This document shows, piece by piece, positions 10,864 through 22,849 of a stretch of DNA of 64,000 bases. Each line of letters starts with the position of its first letter. The first letter of the stretch is position 1. The DNA comes from Wyeomyia smithii (Eukaryota > Arthropoda > Insecta > Diptera > Culicidae), in the NCBI RefSeq assembly GCF_029784165.1, contig NC_073696.1, positions 106,414,665 through 106,478,664 on the forward strand, given 5' to 3'. The translations under genes were made by a program, and so were the position numbers. The notes beneath the pieces were generated by a model that saw nothing but the letters and a program-made list of their open reading frames with translations, ran no database searches and was not told where the DNA came from.

Positions 10864-11772
10864 TTATTTTGTTAGTTATATATTCGCCATTCATTCGACA
10901 ATCATTGCATAATTTGTTCAATGGGTATCTTTCTTCTACTTCTACTCAATCTTCTACTTTCACCGGGTTTTCTTTGTGATGATCAAAATACCGGATTATT
11001 TTTTCGCATTTTTTGAATTAGGTTGCAACGGTTTGAAACCAGTTTAGCCGGTCTGCTGTGGGGTAGCATATTGTATGCTATCAGTTTCGACAGCAGGTAA
11101 ACACCCAAAACTCCAAAATAAGGTCAAACAATATTGATTCTGATGGGTTGTTGGTATTTGGTTGATGCTTCGTTCACAGAAGTTACCAGTGGGTCAATGA
11201 AAATTCAATCAAGGTTTCCATGAATCATCGAGTAGTGGATCTCGATGTAGCCCATTTTGACATCTTCTCGTAGTGTGACTATTGCAAATTATGATAATGG
11301 GGTCAAAAATTTAACATCATAACGAAGCAAGTTCTAAAAATTTTACATGTTTTGTTTTTCTAATATCGTCGTAAGAATATTCCGCAAAGCATGTTAGTAA
11401 TTGCCAAACCTAAATGAAACTTTCTGAAATACCAAATTATGTATTATATGACAAATCATTATATGAAAAAGTTCGTCTCGTTTATCTACAGACAATACAA
11501 CTAGATTACCTACTAAAAAGCGGAACTGATGGCGTTAAAATTCCACACATTTTTTTCGATAAAAGTAGGTTTGGTACCTACTGGATAAAGCAAGTATAAT
11601 TTCTCTATGCGTTCAATGAGAAATTCCAAATATTGACAAAAATGGAAATGGACCTCCATACATAAAGTATTTTATTGTAATAAAATTTGTAAGCTTAATT
11701 TTGTTTTTAAATAAAAAAAAATTAAAAGTGAATTGAAAAAAACGTTCTTCATAGTAAATTAAGTTACTTGTG
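10864..11772. other. No gene seen
   Basis: The stretch is AT-rich unique sequence. The only open frame (61 codons, 11,414-11,599) has no features of a real protein. Confidence 0.5.
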
Positions 11773-12043
11773 AGACGTCGTACATAAATTACATAACGCT
11801 AAAAACCTAGATTTCAGACCCCCTCTTCACCTCCCTCCCTATGTAACGATAAGTAACGTTCGATATGACCCCCCTAAAATTACATATCGCTGGACAGACC
11901 TGCCCACCTCCAAATTTATAATTTCGAACAAACATCACAGTTACGTAACGGTCTCAACTCCCCTCCCCCCTATGTAACAATAAGTAACGCAGACCGAACC
12001 CCCCTCCCCCCTTCATGCGTTACGTAATTTGCGTACGACGTCT
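11773..12043. mobile_element. MITE with AGACGTCGTAC inverted ends, 271 bp
   Basis: The left end AGACGTCGTACATAAATTAC (11,773 on) matches the inverted right end AGACGTCGTACGCAAATTAC over about 27 bp with three mismatches. The interior contains C-rich blocks (CCCCTCCCCCC) and repeated TATGTAACGATAAGTAACG phrases. No transposase frame was seen. The target-site duplication is not clear, so the superfamily is not assigned. Confidence 0.8.
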
Positions 12044-13210
12044 AAGACTATAACCATAAGGCACACCAAACACACGTTTTCTCTCTCCAAAACCCACTCA
12101 TCTTTAGGACTTTTCCTAAAAAGGGGCAAATGAGGGATAATGGTGATATTTATATACAGAAAGGTAATTTTTTCCACATAAAATAATTTTTGTTCCACAT
12201 AAAATACTCCATAACTTTGTACGCAATAAAGATAGGAATTTCGTTCATTTAGCGAAGTTCCATAATTTAATAAGTGTTAGATTTTTTCCAAGTGAACCAT
12301 TTCTCTATCTCTTAAGAGCCAATTCGCGAGAACCTCAACCACCTTTCTGAGGGACGTTGTGTTGATGTTCTCCGATTGGGCTGAAATTTTCAGCGTTTGT
12401 TTATCTATTCAAGGTAGAAAGTTTTGCAAAATTTCAATTTTTTTCATTGAGGTTAGTGGGGTAAAACGGCCCTTGAAAATGATATGTCCAAAAACGTCCA
12501 AATACAAAAAAGTGCAATAACTCCTGCTAGACTCGCTGGATTTTTCTAAAAATTTGTGGTATTATTCTACACTAAGAGTACTTCAAAACGCATGGTCACA
12601 ATATATGGCAAAGACGTAGCATGACGAAAAAAAAATGCATTTTTCTTTTAAAAATTGTCATTTTCCTACTCTTCTCAACATCGCTAGAAAAAATATCTGA
12701 ATATAGCGTTTTGTAGAGCAACTCAAGAGCTTTAATTGCATGTATAAGCCAAGTGTGCCAAATGGGGTAAAACGGCCCTAGAAGTTTTTTTTTCGAAAAA
12801 CCATCAATATCACTAAAATCACTATATTTACTGCTCGACATAATAGATATTGCTCAATTAGTGACATAAGTTGCAACCGTAGTTCAGTAAATAAATATTA
12901 AATTGTTGGCAGTATTGTTTATCACTATGATTGTTCGCCATTCTCTTTTCTTTGCGTATTTTAGTTTTGGTTTTGTGAAAATGTTGTGGATCGTCTGGGC
13001 TTGTTACCAGAAATAAAAAAAAACAATCTATCACAATATCATAGATTACACTGGTCAACACAGGTTCTGTCCTGAAATTTTCTATCTTTTTTCCAATTCG
13101 AGCTTTAGGGCAAAACGTATGTTGACCACTGCATAATGGTCCAGAAACCGAATTAAAAACAATGGGGCTGGAAAGAAATAATCTACAGAAAAACTTTATT
13201 TAAAAATGTA
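12044..13210. other. No gene; scattered GGGGTAAAACGGCCC motifs
   Basis: The phrase GGGGTAAAACGGCCCT occurs near 12,460 and 12,765 in direct orientation. I could not define element ends. Open frames on the minus strand (12,013-13,061) lack protein-like character. Confidence 0.45.
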
Positions 13211-13575
13211 GTTAGGGTAAGAACGACTTAAGCAGTGGCACCTATAATCAGTCGAAGAAAATGGCCCTCAAACTCCTGAATTTTGATCATTATCGACAAT
13301 TTCAATGACTAGAACTAACACTTCGATAAACTAGCTGTCTTACGAATTACATGAAATACCGTTCAACACAGAAAAATCTTTGAATAAACATCAATCGAAA
13401 AAAATCAAGCAAAATTGCCGCCATTCAGGCGCCATTTCGGCTATAGAAGAAAATCCTCTGCAAAACAGATGCAAACTGCTTAGAATAGGTTCGGAGTGAT
13501 TGGAATAGTGTCCCTCAATTGAAAACTTAGATGATTATTGTTAAAGTTTGCTAAATCACTTTTTAATCTGAAATT
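13211..13575 (-). repeat. Interspersed repeat, copy 2 of an inverted pair
   Basis: This is the reverse-complement counterpart of 8790-9112, with shared landmarks including CCTCAAACTCCTGAATTTTG, CTAGCTGTCTTACGAATTA and GGAATAGTGTCCCTC. The two copies are about 4 kb apart in opposite orientation. Confidence 0.75.
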
Positions 13576-14985
13576 GAGTGCTCACAGAGTAAAAGATTAC
13601 GAACAAACTGATTTATTCATGTTTGTATTTCATCTTACACATTTCGACTAATTCGTCTCAATACACAGGCGGTTCCTAAAGCTGCTTAAAATATGGGTCA
13701 TTCCATACGAAGTCCAGAAAAAATAATATTTTTGACCAGAAGTGTTGCCAGATAGATTATTTTTGTATTTTGGAATTAAATTTGCATTTTTCGGCAAATG
13801 CAGTTAATTTTATTTCAAATTTGATGGTTTCATCGTATTTCTTTGAAAATTTTACGTAAGAAACACTTATCATCCCGTGGTAATATGAGCCAATCTTGAG
13901 ATATAACATTATTACGAAAAATTAATTACGAAATTCAGAACTATTCTTGGGCCGACTCGGAAGGGTGTCAAAAAGATCTGAATAAAGTTTTTCCCCTAAG
14001 CAAACAGAGAAAGGACGAACCCGGCGATCATATGGTCTGCAGCCTTTTCTCGCACCTCCGAGGTGGTTAAAGGTACCAAAATACACAGGAATGGTCGAAA
14101 AGCTATACATAATCTTTCTTTTTTTCATGTTTGAGCTCTGGGGTAATTTTTTCGCTTTTGCCTACCAGTGTTGATATACAATTCTAGATAAACATTTCAA
14201 AAGGTCCTATCTGCTTTCATCGTTTTTCCGGAGCGCCTTTCCATTTTGGTAATGGTTCAGTTTCAGTTACTCTCCCAACCGTGGTTTTCATTTAGAAGGC
14301 TAGAGTGATCGCTTCGTTGGGTGGTGACCAGTGATGGAAACGAAACGAATATGATGCAATCGTCGTTTATTCATCATATGTTCACTTCACGATGTGTACA
14401 GGCCGGGACTAAACTCGAATCCTCTCAACCCATAATGAAATGATGATAGGGTGCATAGGTTTCAGGGAGAAAACAAACACATGACTAGACTACATCAGCT
14501 CTGTGAAGCGATTCGATCGTTGCGTTTGTCTCTCCATAGGCCGGTAGTTACGGGAAGAAAGGATAGCAACAGGAGAAAATCATGCCGCCTGAACAGCAGC
14601 AGAGGTGTGGTGCGGTGAGAGGGAATGTGTGGGGGAAGGAACTACTTCGGCAGCGGTTGAGTTTAAGCGAGAGTAGGAGAGCATACACTGTCATTTTCTT
14701 TCTTTTTCTGACAAAAAATCATATTCATGAGTCAAAAGAATAAGGATATAACAAGTTCTGATCGCTCTGTGTAACAGAGACGAATAACTTCATATACCGA
14801 GTTGTGCACATTGAGAACCACGTATTGTGGTGTACACTAATGAATAGAAATATATCCTAAAGAGGAAAGCAAAAAGAGTGCACCAGCACCGATACTTTGT
14901 TTTTCGCATACTGACGACGATGTCAACGCATCCTAGGCTTGTTTTATATGTATTCATTAATCGCTAGAGGTGATTTTTTTCCTTC
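13576..14985. other. No recognised feature
   Basis: Unique sequence with more GC-rich, Drosophila-enhancer-like composition around 14,280-14,700, but no gene, RNA or repeat I can name. Confidence 0.4.
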
Positions 14986-15090
14986 GCTGGTGGTGACGAG
15001 CAAAAAAAGGGTCTCCACTCTGTTTTCACGTCTGGCCCAGGCCTAGGGGGGGCCCCTTTACCCCCCCCCCCTAAAATCCGGGCCTGCTGA
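14986..15090. mobile_element. Fragment of GGGCC-ended hAT-like MITE
   Basis: TTTTTCC...GCTGGTGGTGACGAGCAAAAAAAGG followed by GGGGGGGCCCC and ending AAATCCGGGCCTG (15,074-15,086) resembles the MITE at 50,612-50,804, which shares TTTTTGCTCGTCACC and the CCGGCCCTG end. Only one terminus is recognisable here. Confidence 0.5.
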
Positions 15091-16196
15091 TACCTCATAT
15101 TTTGAAAACAGCCTCGCTTGTATCTTATTTTCTGAAATCGTAACAAAAGACCGGTGTATCGGTCATTATTTTTGATTGTTTGAAAATATTGCTCCATTGC
15201 TGGAGAATCCCGGACAAATTAAGAAAAACGTGTGTTTTCCCCCATATTAAAAGTTTTTCGAACCAAAATTCAAAATGACTCGATGATTATTTAGAATGTT
15301 GACTATTTAGAATGTTAATTACCAAGAAATTTTCGATTTGAAATGACAGTCTGAATCTTTTAAAATCATTAGAACATAAATATTTTGAAAAATGTTGAAA
15401 TTAGACTTTAAAAAGAAATGGACTTTTTTTAAAGTTCCGTAATAACTCCAAGTTTCTTTGGTGAAAACAACTCGTATTTTTAAATTAAAGTTTAGTGTTT
15501 ATTTAAAATTTTTTAGTCAAAATGTTTTTTTTTCACGATGTTTATTTTTTTATGAGGCATTATCAATTCCCTACAATTCATTCTCGGACAGTTGTTTTAT
15601 ACATACAACCAATGGTTTCTGAGCTACAATACTTTGAATAAAATCTATGCCAGAATGGGTCTAGAAAATCTCCTATCTGTGAAAAATGCTAAGCCGAATA
15701 CGTGTGCAAAGTTTTCTTTCAATTAAAAAATGGTCGATATTCGAACATAGGTCATTTGGGGCGACTTTGCGCATTACCAAAAATCGGTGCAATTTTCAAT
15801 TGCAACAAAAAGCTCTCTTTATAGTAGTTCATAGTATAGTGAATAACTAAGCTATTTTTTTTCTTGACAAGTCTACAATCCCTACAAATGATAAGCCTCA
15901 ATTGGGAGAGCTAACATATCTCAACAAGGTTGTTATCACACATCTTTACCAGTGTTCAAAATACACCGCATTTGTGATTAGTCACACGAAATAATTAGCT
16001 AACATGAAGTACTTAAGTTACATGAAATCACTTTTAAAAAGGATTGAGCTGAGAATTGCTAGCTCATTAAATAGTTATTTTTTGTTCATCATTTTATTTA
16101 CCAACCAGAAACAAATATTGTAAACATAAGTTACAAATTATTCTAACAGTGCTCTCCATCTTAATCAAAGTTTTTCACCTTGCATTTATCTTGCTA
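15091..16196. other. No gene; contains a short diverged repeat (about 15,665-15,775)
   Basis: About 110 bases (CGTGTGCAAAGTTTTCTTTC through ATAGGTCATTTGGGGCGA) match 59,260-59,375 (CGTGTGCAAAGTTTCATTC, CATAGGTCATTTGGCACGA) in the same orientation. In the second site it lies just after a dead mariner transposase, so it may be a mariner 3' part. Nothing else is recognised. Confidence 0.5.
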
Positions 16197-16364
16197 AGGG
16201 GCCATCCACATACCACGTGGACAGCTTTAGGGGGGGGGGGGGTGGTTAATGTCCACGGTCCATACATTTTTTTTAGAATTTATAAGGGCAGTTGTCCACG
16301 GAGGGGGAGGGGGGGGGGGTCAAAATCGTTAAAAATGTGTCCACGTGGTATGTGGATGGCCCCT
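16197..16364. mobile_element. MITE with AGGGGCCATCCACATACCAC ends (copy 1)
   Basis: A 168-bp element has near-perfect inverted repeats of about 27 bp: AGGGGCCATCCACATACCAC at 16,197 and its complement ending at 16,364. The interior carries long G-runs and GTCCACGG phrases. A near-identical copy is at 54,966-55,136, and a partial one begins at 43,035. Confidence 0.9.
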
Positions 16365-17315
16365 AAAGTACTTAGGTGTCATACATTTTACTTTTACAAT
16401 AATGTTATGTTACTCGGGGCTGTTTCATTCGCCAATGCCTCGTTAAATATGAGGCTTCTCTCGGAATCGTTGCTGTTGTATACGGAGTTTGATTCAATTT
16501 CATTCAGGTCTTATGAAAATGAGATTCTAGCTTCTATCCCTAACTGATTTGAGTATGATTGCGAGCTTGAAACATCAACGATCAGCGCGTGGTACGTATG
16601 ATATGAGTCTGAGTTCATTGAAAATAGATAACACTAATTTTACCAACTTAAGGGAGAACCTTGAAAAGTCATTTGTAATAGGTTTTTTTCGGATTTTCCT
16701 ATATTAAAAGCGAACAACTTTTGTAGTTTATAAGTCTATGTGCAAGAATTGTAGAAAATAACGCCTTTAACATATCGATACAAACGGCGTGCAGCATAAC
16801 TGGAGTTCACTTCGTCCTAGAGTAACCATTTTTTGAGTCAAGATAAAAAATGATTTTTTCGAAACTGCAACGGTGATATTCCCCCTGAATTATTGAAATA
16901 GTTTTTCGATGCCCTACTTGAGTTTACATGATTACGTACAATAGTTATAACGTATTACGAACGGTATTGAAGTTCATGAAATTGAGCAAACATATATTTA
17001 TATTCACATTCTACAAAGACTATAAAATTTCCCTTTTCCGTTTCGTGGGACTCATTTTAATTTGGCAAATTTTACTTAAGCAGCTTTCTAGTACAGAATG
17101 TATTTCATATCATGGTCTATCCAAAGCATAAAATCGAGATTTTCTTCGCGCTTATAAACGACTAGTGGCAATGCAAAAAAACATCATCTATTCCGATATT
17201 GACGAAAACGGTAAAAATCGATTATTTGTGAAAGAGTAGTTATTTGCTTGGCTAGCAGAGAGGCAGTTGTCTAGGTACAAATTTACCGTTAAATTATTTC
17301 ACACTTGATTGTTTT
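16365..17315. other. No recognised feature downstream of the minus-strand gene
   Basis: AT-rich sequence; open frames here are short and without domain signals. The 3' untranslated region of the gene at 17,316-18,167 should start here. Confidence 0.45.
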
Positions 17316-18167
17316 TTAATTTGCATCTTCCATCCTCCAAATAACTTTCTCGCGTAACGTTGATGGCTTCCCCCCAACACTCGGTTTGACCTGCATCATT
17401 ACGGTATCCAACCGGATGGGACGCGTCTGCTGGAATCGATCCTCCTTGTTGGTGTGATTGTGCGTCACATTGTTACTAAACTTGTTCTCTTTATTGGTCG
17501 TCTCAAAGACGGTTGGATTGGTGGCGTCCTTTGCCCCATTAGTATAGCGTTTCTTGCTAATAGTTATTGTTTCGTTCTTCACATTATTGAAATTCTCCAA
17601 GCGCTCGATTTTTATTTCTTCGGTCGCATAGTTTTCGGCGTTCATTTTATGATTAGATTCCACCCGTTGATCATCGACCGCATCATTGTCCTGATTGTTC
17701 ATTAAAAAATCGCTTATCTCTAAGAAAAACTTGGCCGGCAAATTGTTACCATTAATTTGCAGCATCGAATCAGCAGCTGATTGCTGCTGTTGTTCCTGTT
17801 CCGTCAAAACTTGCTCTTCTGGAGTTGCTGACTGTTCACTTTCTTCGAATGGAATTCCAAACAGCTTCAGTATTGAGTTACGAATCATGGTTGCCATCGT
17901 GCTACCCTTCAGCATGGCCAGCGAAGACTCCGGGACTTGGATCTGGAAATTTTTAACATGCAACCGAATATTTGTTTCGCCATCTGTTTGCCTCTCGTCA
18001 TACATTACGTCCGCTTCGTCATCCGCTTGCTTGTCTATATCTCTTCCAAGGTCCGGAGGCTGTTTCACTTTTGCAACGATATTCACTCCATTTGCGCTTT
18101 CAGCAGATGCAAAAGTCGTCAATGAGATCAAAACCAGGCATAATAAAATCGTTGAAGAAATTTGCAT
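17316..18167 (-). CDS. Secreted protein of unknown function (paralogue of 10.1-kb gene)
   Basis: A single-exon frame of 283 residues. The N-terminus ISSTILLCLVLISLTTFASA is a clear signal peptide (about residues 3-22, cut after ASA). The motif MYDERQTDGETNIRLHVKN (about 55-73) aligns with FDQRQNGTENVRISVDG of the plus-strand gene 6.5 kb away, and the downstream NLPAKFFLEISDFLMNNQ aligns with LIPSNFLGQSLSFLFNKG. A Gln/Glu-rich linker (about 115-135) takes the place of the Thr-rich linker. The C-terminal half (about 160-283) is polar, Asn/Lys/Thr-rich, and has no counterpart in the other gene. The pair looks like a diverged tandem or inverted duplication; function is unknown. Chosen start: the first Met, directly before the hydrophobic stretch. 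Confidence 0.82.
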   Translation of the reverse strand: MQISSTILLCLVLISLTTFASAESANGVNIVAKVKQPPDLGRDIDKQADDEADVMYDERQTDGETNIRLHVKNFQIQVPESSLAMLKGSTMATMIRNSILKLFGIPFEESEQSATPEEQVLTEQEQQQQSAADSMLQINGNNLPAKFFLEISDFLMNNQDNDAVDDQRVESNHKMNAENYATEEIKIERLENFNNVKNETITISKKRYTNGAKDATNPTVFETTNKENKFSNNVTHNHTNKEDRFQQTRPIRLDTVMMQVKPSVGGKPSTLREKVIWRMEDAN

Positions 18168-19739
18168 CTTTGATTTTGGGAAATAACCAACCGGATGATC
18201 TTTATTGTGTATTGATTATTTATTTTCCGAATCATCAATACTAGCTTGAGTGTTTTATTTATTATTGCAACCGATTCCGAACCAACGATATCGTTTCGTC
18301 ACACTGTGATTGCCACTGATTTACGCGGGGCGTTTTCAACGCCGAACGGCACACGACTAAATTGATCGGGAAATGTTCAACCAAAGCGACGCGAATTTCG
18401 TAGAGCCTCGGAGGCTTCAGGGACCGCTTTGTTGTGGTCAGGTGGCGATGACAAAAATAAACACCGATACAACTGGAAAAATATAGAGGAGGGAACAATG
18501 AATCAACCCGCTCAACCGTTACCGATCTCTTCGGATCTCGTGTATTGTTGTGGCTGTTGGAATCAACGTCGTGTGTTGCTACTCGAGCGATCGTAGGCCG
18601 GCTACCTCAACTCGCACTCACCTCGCAACTAGACTTTGAAAGGAATACCATCGGCGAATGTAATTCAAAGGAACACACATGTTTTAATGGCCAATTTATT
18701 GACATTGGTTGTAGCACAAGAAGAAAGTCGTTACAACGATTGTAAGGTGATGGCGTATTATACATATTTATAAGCATCCGATAAACCTTTTTGAAGTGAG
18801 ACATTTAAATGTATAAATTGAAGAAGATTACTTCACTTTTCTAGTGTGAGTCCTACGGCAGCAGCAGAGTGAAATCTTCTATTCTATATTTTATTTGTTT
18901 TCATTCTAGTTTACTTTTCATCGATATCTATTTCCGATGATCGATGATCTGATTAGGCTCTATTCAGAAGCAATTGCGCCAATGGCCAAATTTGGGTTCT
19001 TAGAGCTAGTTTGATAGCTTTCACCGCAACGCGGGCGTTGCTAATTTGGTTTGGGAAATTCCAACCCTCACCTTGGGTAGCAGCGAGCTAATAAATTTTA
19101 CAGCGCAGTAGCAACGAGCCGAAACGTTGCTACTCGATCAAATGTCAAACTATTATTTCGTTTACTTACGTTTTGTTTTAAATTTACTTCATAAATGGTT
19201 GGGATTTTCATTTTGATAATACAAGGAATCTTGGTTTGTGATAATATTACGGAAAATAACGTGTGCTTTGAAACGCGGACGTTTATGTGAAGAAAAAAAA
19301 AAAAGAAACGCGGACGTTATTGGTCGGCCCCGGAAGACGAAGTGCTTTGCCTCGCTTGGTTGAACACGTCGCAAAACGTAAGTGTCGGTGTAAATTAGTG
19401 TTCGCAAAAATTGTGTGACCGGATTCACGAGTGCTTTCTAGAAATATGAACGGAGAAATGCTAGAGAACACTTTGCTAGCTACTAAAAGTAATTAGATTT
19501 GGGAAATTGCTTGTGCGAAAATCGCTATTTGTCAAAAGATAGCGTCTGTAGTATAAGTGCTGGTCGGTTTTGACAAATCTAAAACGAAATGAATCAAGTT
19601 GAAACATATGGTAAACAAACCGCCTTGATACGTTAGTGTTTTTAATGGGGCGTCATATGATTTTAGCTGTGTAAAAATATTTATTTGTTTGTCAAATGCC
19701 ATTGGCTGGAAGTGTTACTTTGCTAATTTCATTCTTAAA
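18168..19739. other. No gene recognised; 5' flank of the secreted-protein gene
   Basis: Mostly unique sequence. I see no further coding exon and no repeat with defined ends. Open frames at 18,545-18,804 and 19,189-19,471 look like chance. Confidence 0.4.
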
Positions 19740-19965
19740 GAAAACAGTGGCTGAAGCACATCGAGAGTTAAAAAAAAGTTTACAGAAGTGCTACTCCAAG
19801 TGAAACAACGTGCAATGATTGGTTCCGTCGCTTTAGAGACGGCAATTTCGGCAATTTTTGTGAAGGAAGGTCAAAAACCTTCGAAGGCGCTGAAATGGAA
19901 GGATTGTTCGATAAGTATTCATGCCAAACGCAGGAACAGCTTGCTTCGGTATTAAAAGTTATAAT
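19740..19965 (+). pseudogene. mariner transposase fragment, N-terminal (HTH) region
   Basis: Conceptual reading gives TTCNDWFRRFRDGNFGNF, FCEGRSKTFEGAEMEGLF and TQEQLASVLKV. These align with the conserved mariner N-terminal pattern T..EWFQRFK.GDFDV...RSGRPK.FED.ELE.LLDED..QTQEELA..L. The frame shifts at least once, and nothing after QLASVLKV continues as transposase, so it is a broken fragment. A catalytic-domain scrap lies 2.5 kb downstream at 22,490. Confidence 0.75.
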
Positions 19966-20279
19966 TCTTATTTTAAGCAGTAAATGCATGGGCGCAACTA
20001 AGGAAATTTTCCAGGGGGGGGTAGTTTTCATGTATGTAATTTTAAAAAACAGAAAAAGGAGTTTTAATATGCTTATTTAATAACGCTTAAAATAGTGTCG
20101 TAACAGCAGAAAAAATCACTTCGGGATAGAATCTCCGAAGATGTACTGAATATTTTGAACACAGTGTCAACGCCAACCTCTTTCAGCAACACTGATTTGA
20201 TATTGAGGAGAGCCAGGTTTGATAAATGGCTGGGCAGTGCTTTTAAACAGCACACCCGTACTAGCTGGAATAAAATAGA

Positions 20280-21480
20280 CCCCAGTGTGGTTCAAGGCAT
20301 AATGCCCTATTCCTACCTCCACGTGTTATCGACTGGGATACGAGAAACCAAGGGAGAACCGGTGAACTGGTGGGAACTTGGTCGTATGCTGACAGGAAAG
20401 GGGTAGTTGTTCTCCTTAGAGAGCAGCTTGTCTGAACCCCACAGGCTAGGGGCGGCTCAAACAGCGACTGATCCGGACCGAACGGCTGAATTATAATATG
20501 CGGTGTCTCGGCAGCTACACCTATGATGGCCGTCGCGAGATAAGGCATCGCAGCCCTAGTAAGGCAGCATACTAAAATAAACATACTACGAAGAATCAAG
20601 AATTCAAAACGAACCGGAACAATAGGCAATGACCCAGCCGACGAAATAAGGACGACGATTAGAAGCTCAGTACATGTAACAGTAGATCGCTCAACGCCCC
20701 AGATGTCGACTGGATTCTGCTGGATCAGCTAGAATTCCGCCACTTCGACATCGTCGCGCTCCAGGAGCTTTGCCTGAAAGGAGAGAAGGTACGGTGGATT
20801 TGTGACCGCATGGCACAGTACCACCAAAGCGGTGGCACAACCAATGAGCTTGGTAGCGGTTTTATAGTGCTGGGCTTATTAGCTACAACTACATTATTCT
20901 CAATGTTCACTGCCCTCACGAAGGAAGACCTGATGCAGAGAAAGAAACGTTCTACGCACAGCTGGAGAAACTTTACGATAGCTGCTCGCGTGAAGACATC
21001 AAGATCGTCATTGGGGACATGAACGGAAGGAAAGACTTATATAAGCCGGTGATCGGCCCGCACAGCCTGCACACCGTGACGAACGACAACGGCCAGCAAT
21101 GCACCAATTTCGCAGCTTCCCGCGAGCTGGCAGTCCAAAGTCCCTTCCTTCCTCGACCAACGTCCAGCAAAACAATTGTCCACGTTCTCATCGTCATTAC
21201 ATACGTACGCACCAATCACAGTGCTGACCGGACATGACCACTTCGATACAAAAAATTACGAAACCCTGATATAACCGGTAGTCCTCTACGGAAGTCCTCT
21301 TTGTGTTTTCGAACGGAAGGGGATGTGGACTATCTACGGTGGAGTACAAACGGACGACGGATGATGGCTCGACCAGATCGAAAGAGACTTGCGAGTGATG
21401 AGACGTCTGGGGAACTGGTGAAACACAGCCCAAAACCGAGTAAAATGGCTACAACTTCTTGATACATCACGAGTTACTAC
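20280..21480 (+). mobile_element. RTE-type non-LTR retrotransposon relic with internal deletion
   Basis: The 5' part (20,280-20,640) has the look of an RTE/JAM1-type leader ending in CGAACCGGAACAATAGGCAA. The endonuclease domain follows (20,660-21,220): DIVALQELCL, SGFIVLG, a broken stretch, IVIGDMNGRK and NDNGQQCTNFAA. The sequence then jumps straight to the C-terminal end of the RT protein (21,290-21,470: GGVQTDDG, WLDQIERDLRVMRRLGNW, NRVKWLQLL). The whole RT core is thus deleted. Several frameshifts are present. The RTE assignment rests on the endonuclease and 3' motifs and is from memory of the family. Confidence 0.75.
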
Positions 21481-22489
21481 AGCTCTTGTCTGACTGGTAA
21501 GATGAGTAAGAGAGCTAGTTTTGAGAATCGATCCCAGGTGCAGAACTAGTTCTTAGCCGATGAATGATGACATTTCAATTTGTGTTGATTTTGATGCTCT
21601 GATAAGTAGTATGGAATGTAATTATATTGAATACAATCATTCTCTGGGAAATTCTAGGGGGGGCTAAACACTTTCTAGGGGGGGGGGGCTGAACACTAAA
21701 GAAAAAACAAACAAAATAAACAAAACAAAAGCTTATCGGCTCATATTTTATTTTCTCCAGCTGTCGTTAGTGGTGATTCCTGGAGTGGTCATCTGTGGCG
21801 GCTTTACAACTGCTCCTGCAGCTCACGGTCTCCACCAACAGCAGCGACAATCCTTGGCGGGGCGGTGTTCTCCTGCTCCTTGTTGTTTAGCCGGGGGCAG
21901 CCAATAAAAGCCAATCGCTAGCCCAATCCGGCGAACGAATACAAACAATAGCACTCAATCCACGCGCCAATGGGGCAACTTTTATTGGACTAACACGAAA
22001 AGCGGAAAAAACTTCGCATTCATACGACACAAACTGTTAAAACACAGCAGTGAAAAACCAGCCTCGAAATAAAAGAAAAACGAGCATCGCCAAAATAAAC
22101 GAAAAATGTTATTTTGAAGCATAAAAGTTGTTTGGTAAAAATTGGTTTAAACAAATTTTGAGTATAGATCAGTATTTGGGCGATATAGATTTTGATTCTA
22201 GGATAGTTTAAGCATGTTTTAGGCCAATAAAAAAATGACAAGAATTTTTTTTTTGGTTTAATAATTAATTCACGAATCACAAACATGACAAAAAATTTTA
22301 AATTATAAAATTACCAGACTAACGCGACAATATCGTTTACAAACGAGCACACGATCGAATTAAAACTAATAACCGCTTTTTGCCTGTGAACCATTGTGAG
22401 CTGTTGGAACCGAACGAAACCATTTCTGGGAAACAGTATCGACTTTAATTAAACCGAGCACTGCGCGACCACAATACGACTAGAGGTAG
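21481..22489. other. No gene; G-run-rich scrap and unique DNA
   Basis: Two near-identical phrases (CTAGGGGGGGCTAAACACTTT at 21,655 and CTAGGGGGGGGGGCTGAACAC at 21,677) may be MITE remnants. Remaining sequence is unassigned. Confidence 0.4.
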
Positions 22490-22545
22490 GAGAAAGTGAT
22501 TCTGCTACTTGACAACGCTCGCTCTCACACTGACGAAGTCGAACT
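22490..22545 (+). pseudogene. mariner transposase scrap around catalytic Asp motif
   Basis: The reading ILLLDNARSHTDEVELYI matches the mariner block ..ILLHDNARPH that holds the second catalytic Asp. It is followed directly by unrelated sequence and then by an antisense SINE, so only about 18 residues survive. Confidence 0.6.
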
Positions 22546-22657
22546 TTACATTATGGATGATTTTTGCGCAAAGTTTAGCTTTGACAAAAAAAAGCATTGT
22601 TTTCATGTAGGAAGTCCGATAGTAGAAACACACTTATTCGGATGGATTTTGACACCT

Positions 22658-22849
22658 AAAAGCAAAGCCTTGGTGCTACATTCCGATTTGGAACTTGACC
22701 TTCTGTTTATTTATACACAGACTTCGCAGCCGACTATTTAGTGTACAGGACAATTGCGGGGCTAGCGCTACGATCCTACTGACACTAACAACCTACGAAC
22801 CTACGACAACTGGCTTGTTAGGCCAGCATCGTACCTCGAGACCATCTGG
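22658..22849 (-). mobile_element. Feilai-like tRNA-derived SINE (antisense copy)
   Basis: On the minus strand it reads AGATGGTCTCGAGGTACGAT, GCTGGCCTAACAAGCCAGT and GTAGGTTCG, equivalent to pol III A and B boxes. A body with CCCCGCAATTGTCCTGTACAC and AACAGAAGGTCAAGTTCC follows. It is the same family as 37,531-37,750, about 80% alike by eye. The B box is truncated relative to that copy. Confidence 0.8.

Noticed and set aside
17454..18244. Plus-strand open frames over the secreted-protein gene
   Set aside because: They are antisense shadows of the minus-strand gene, which has the signal peptide and paralogue motifs.
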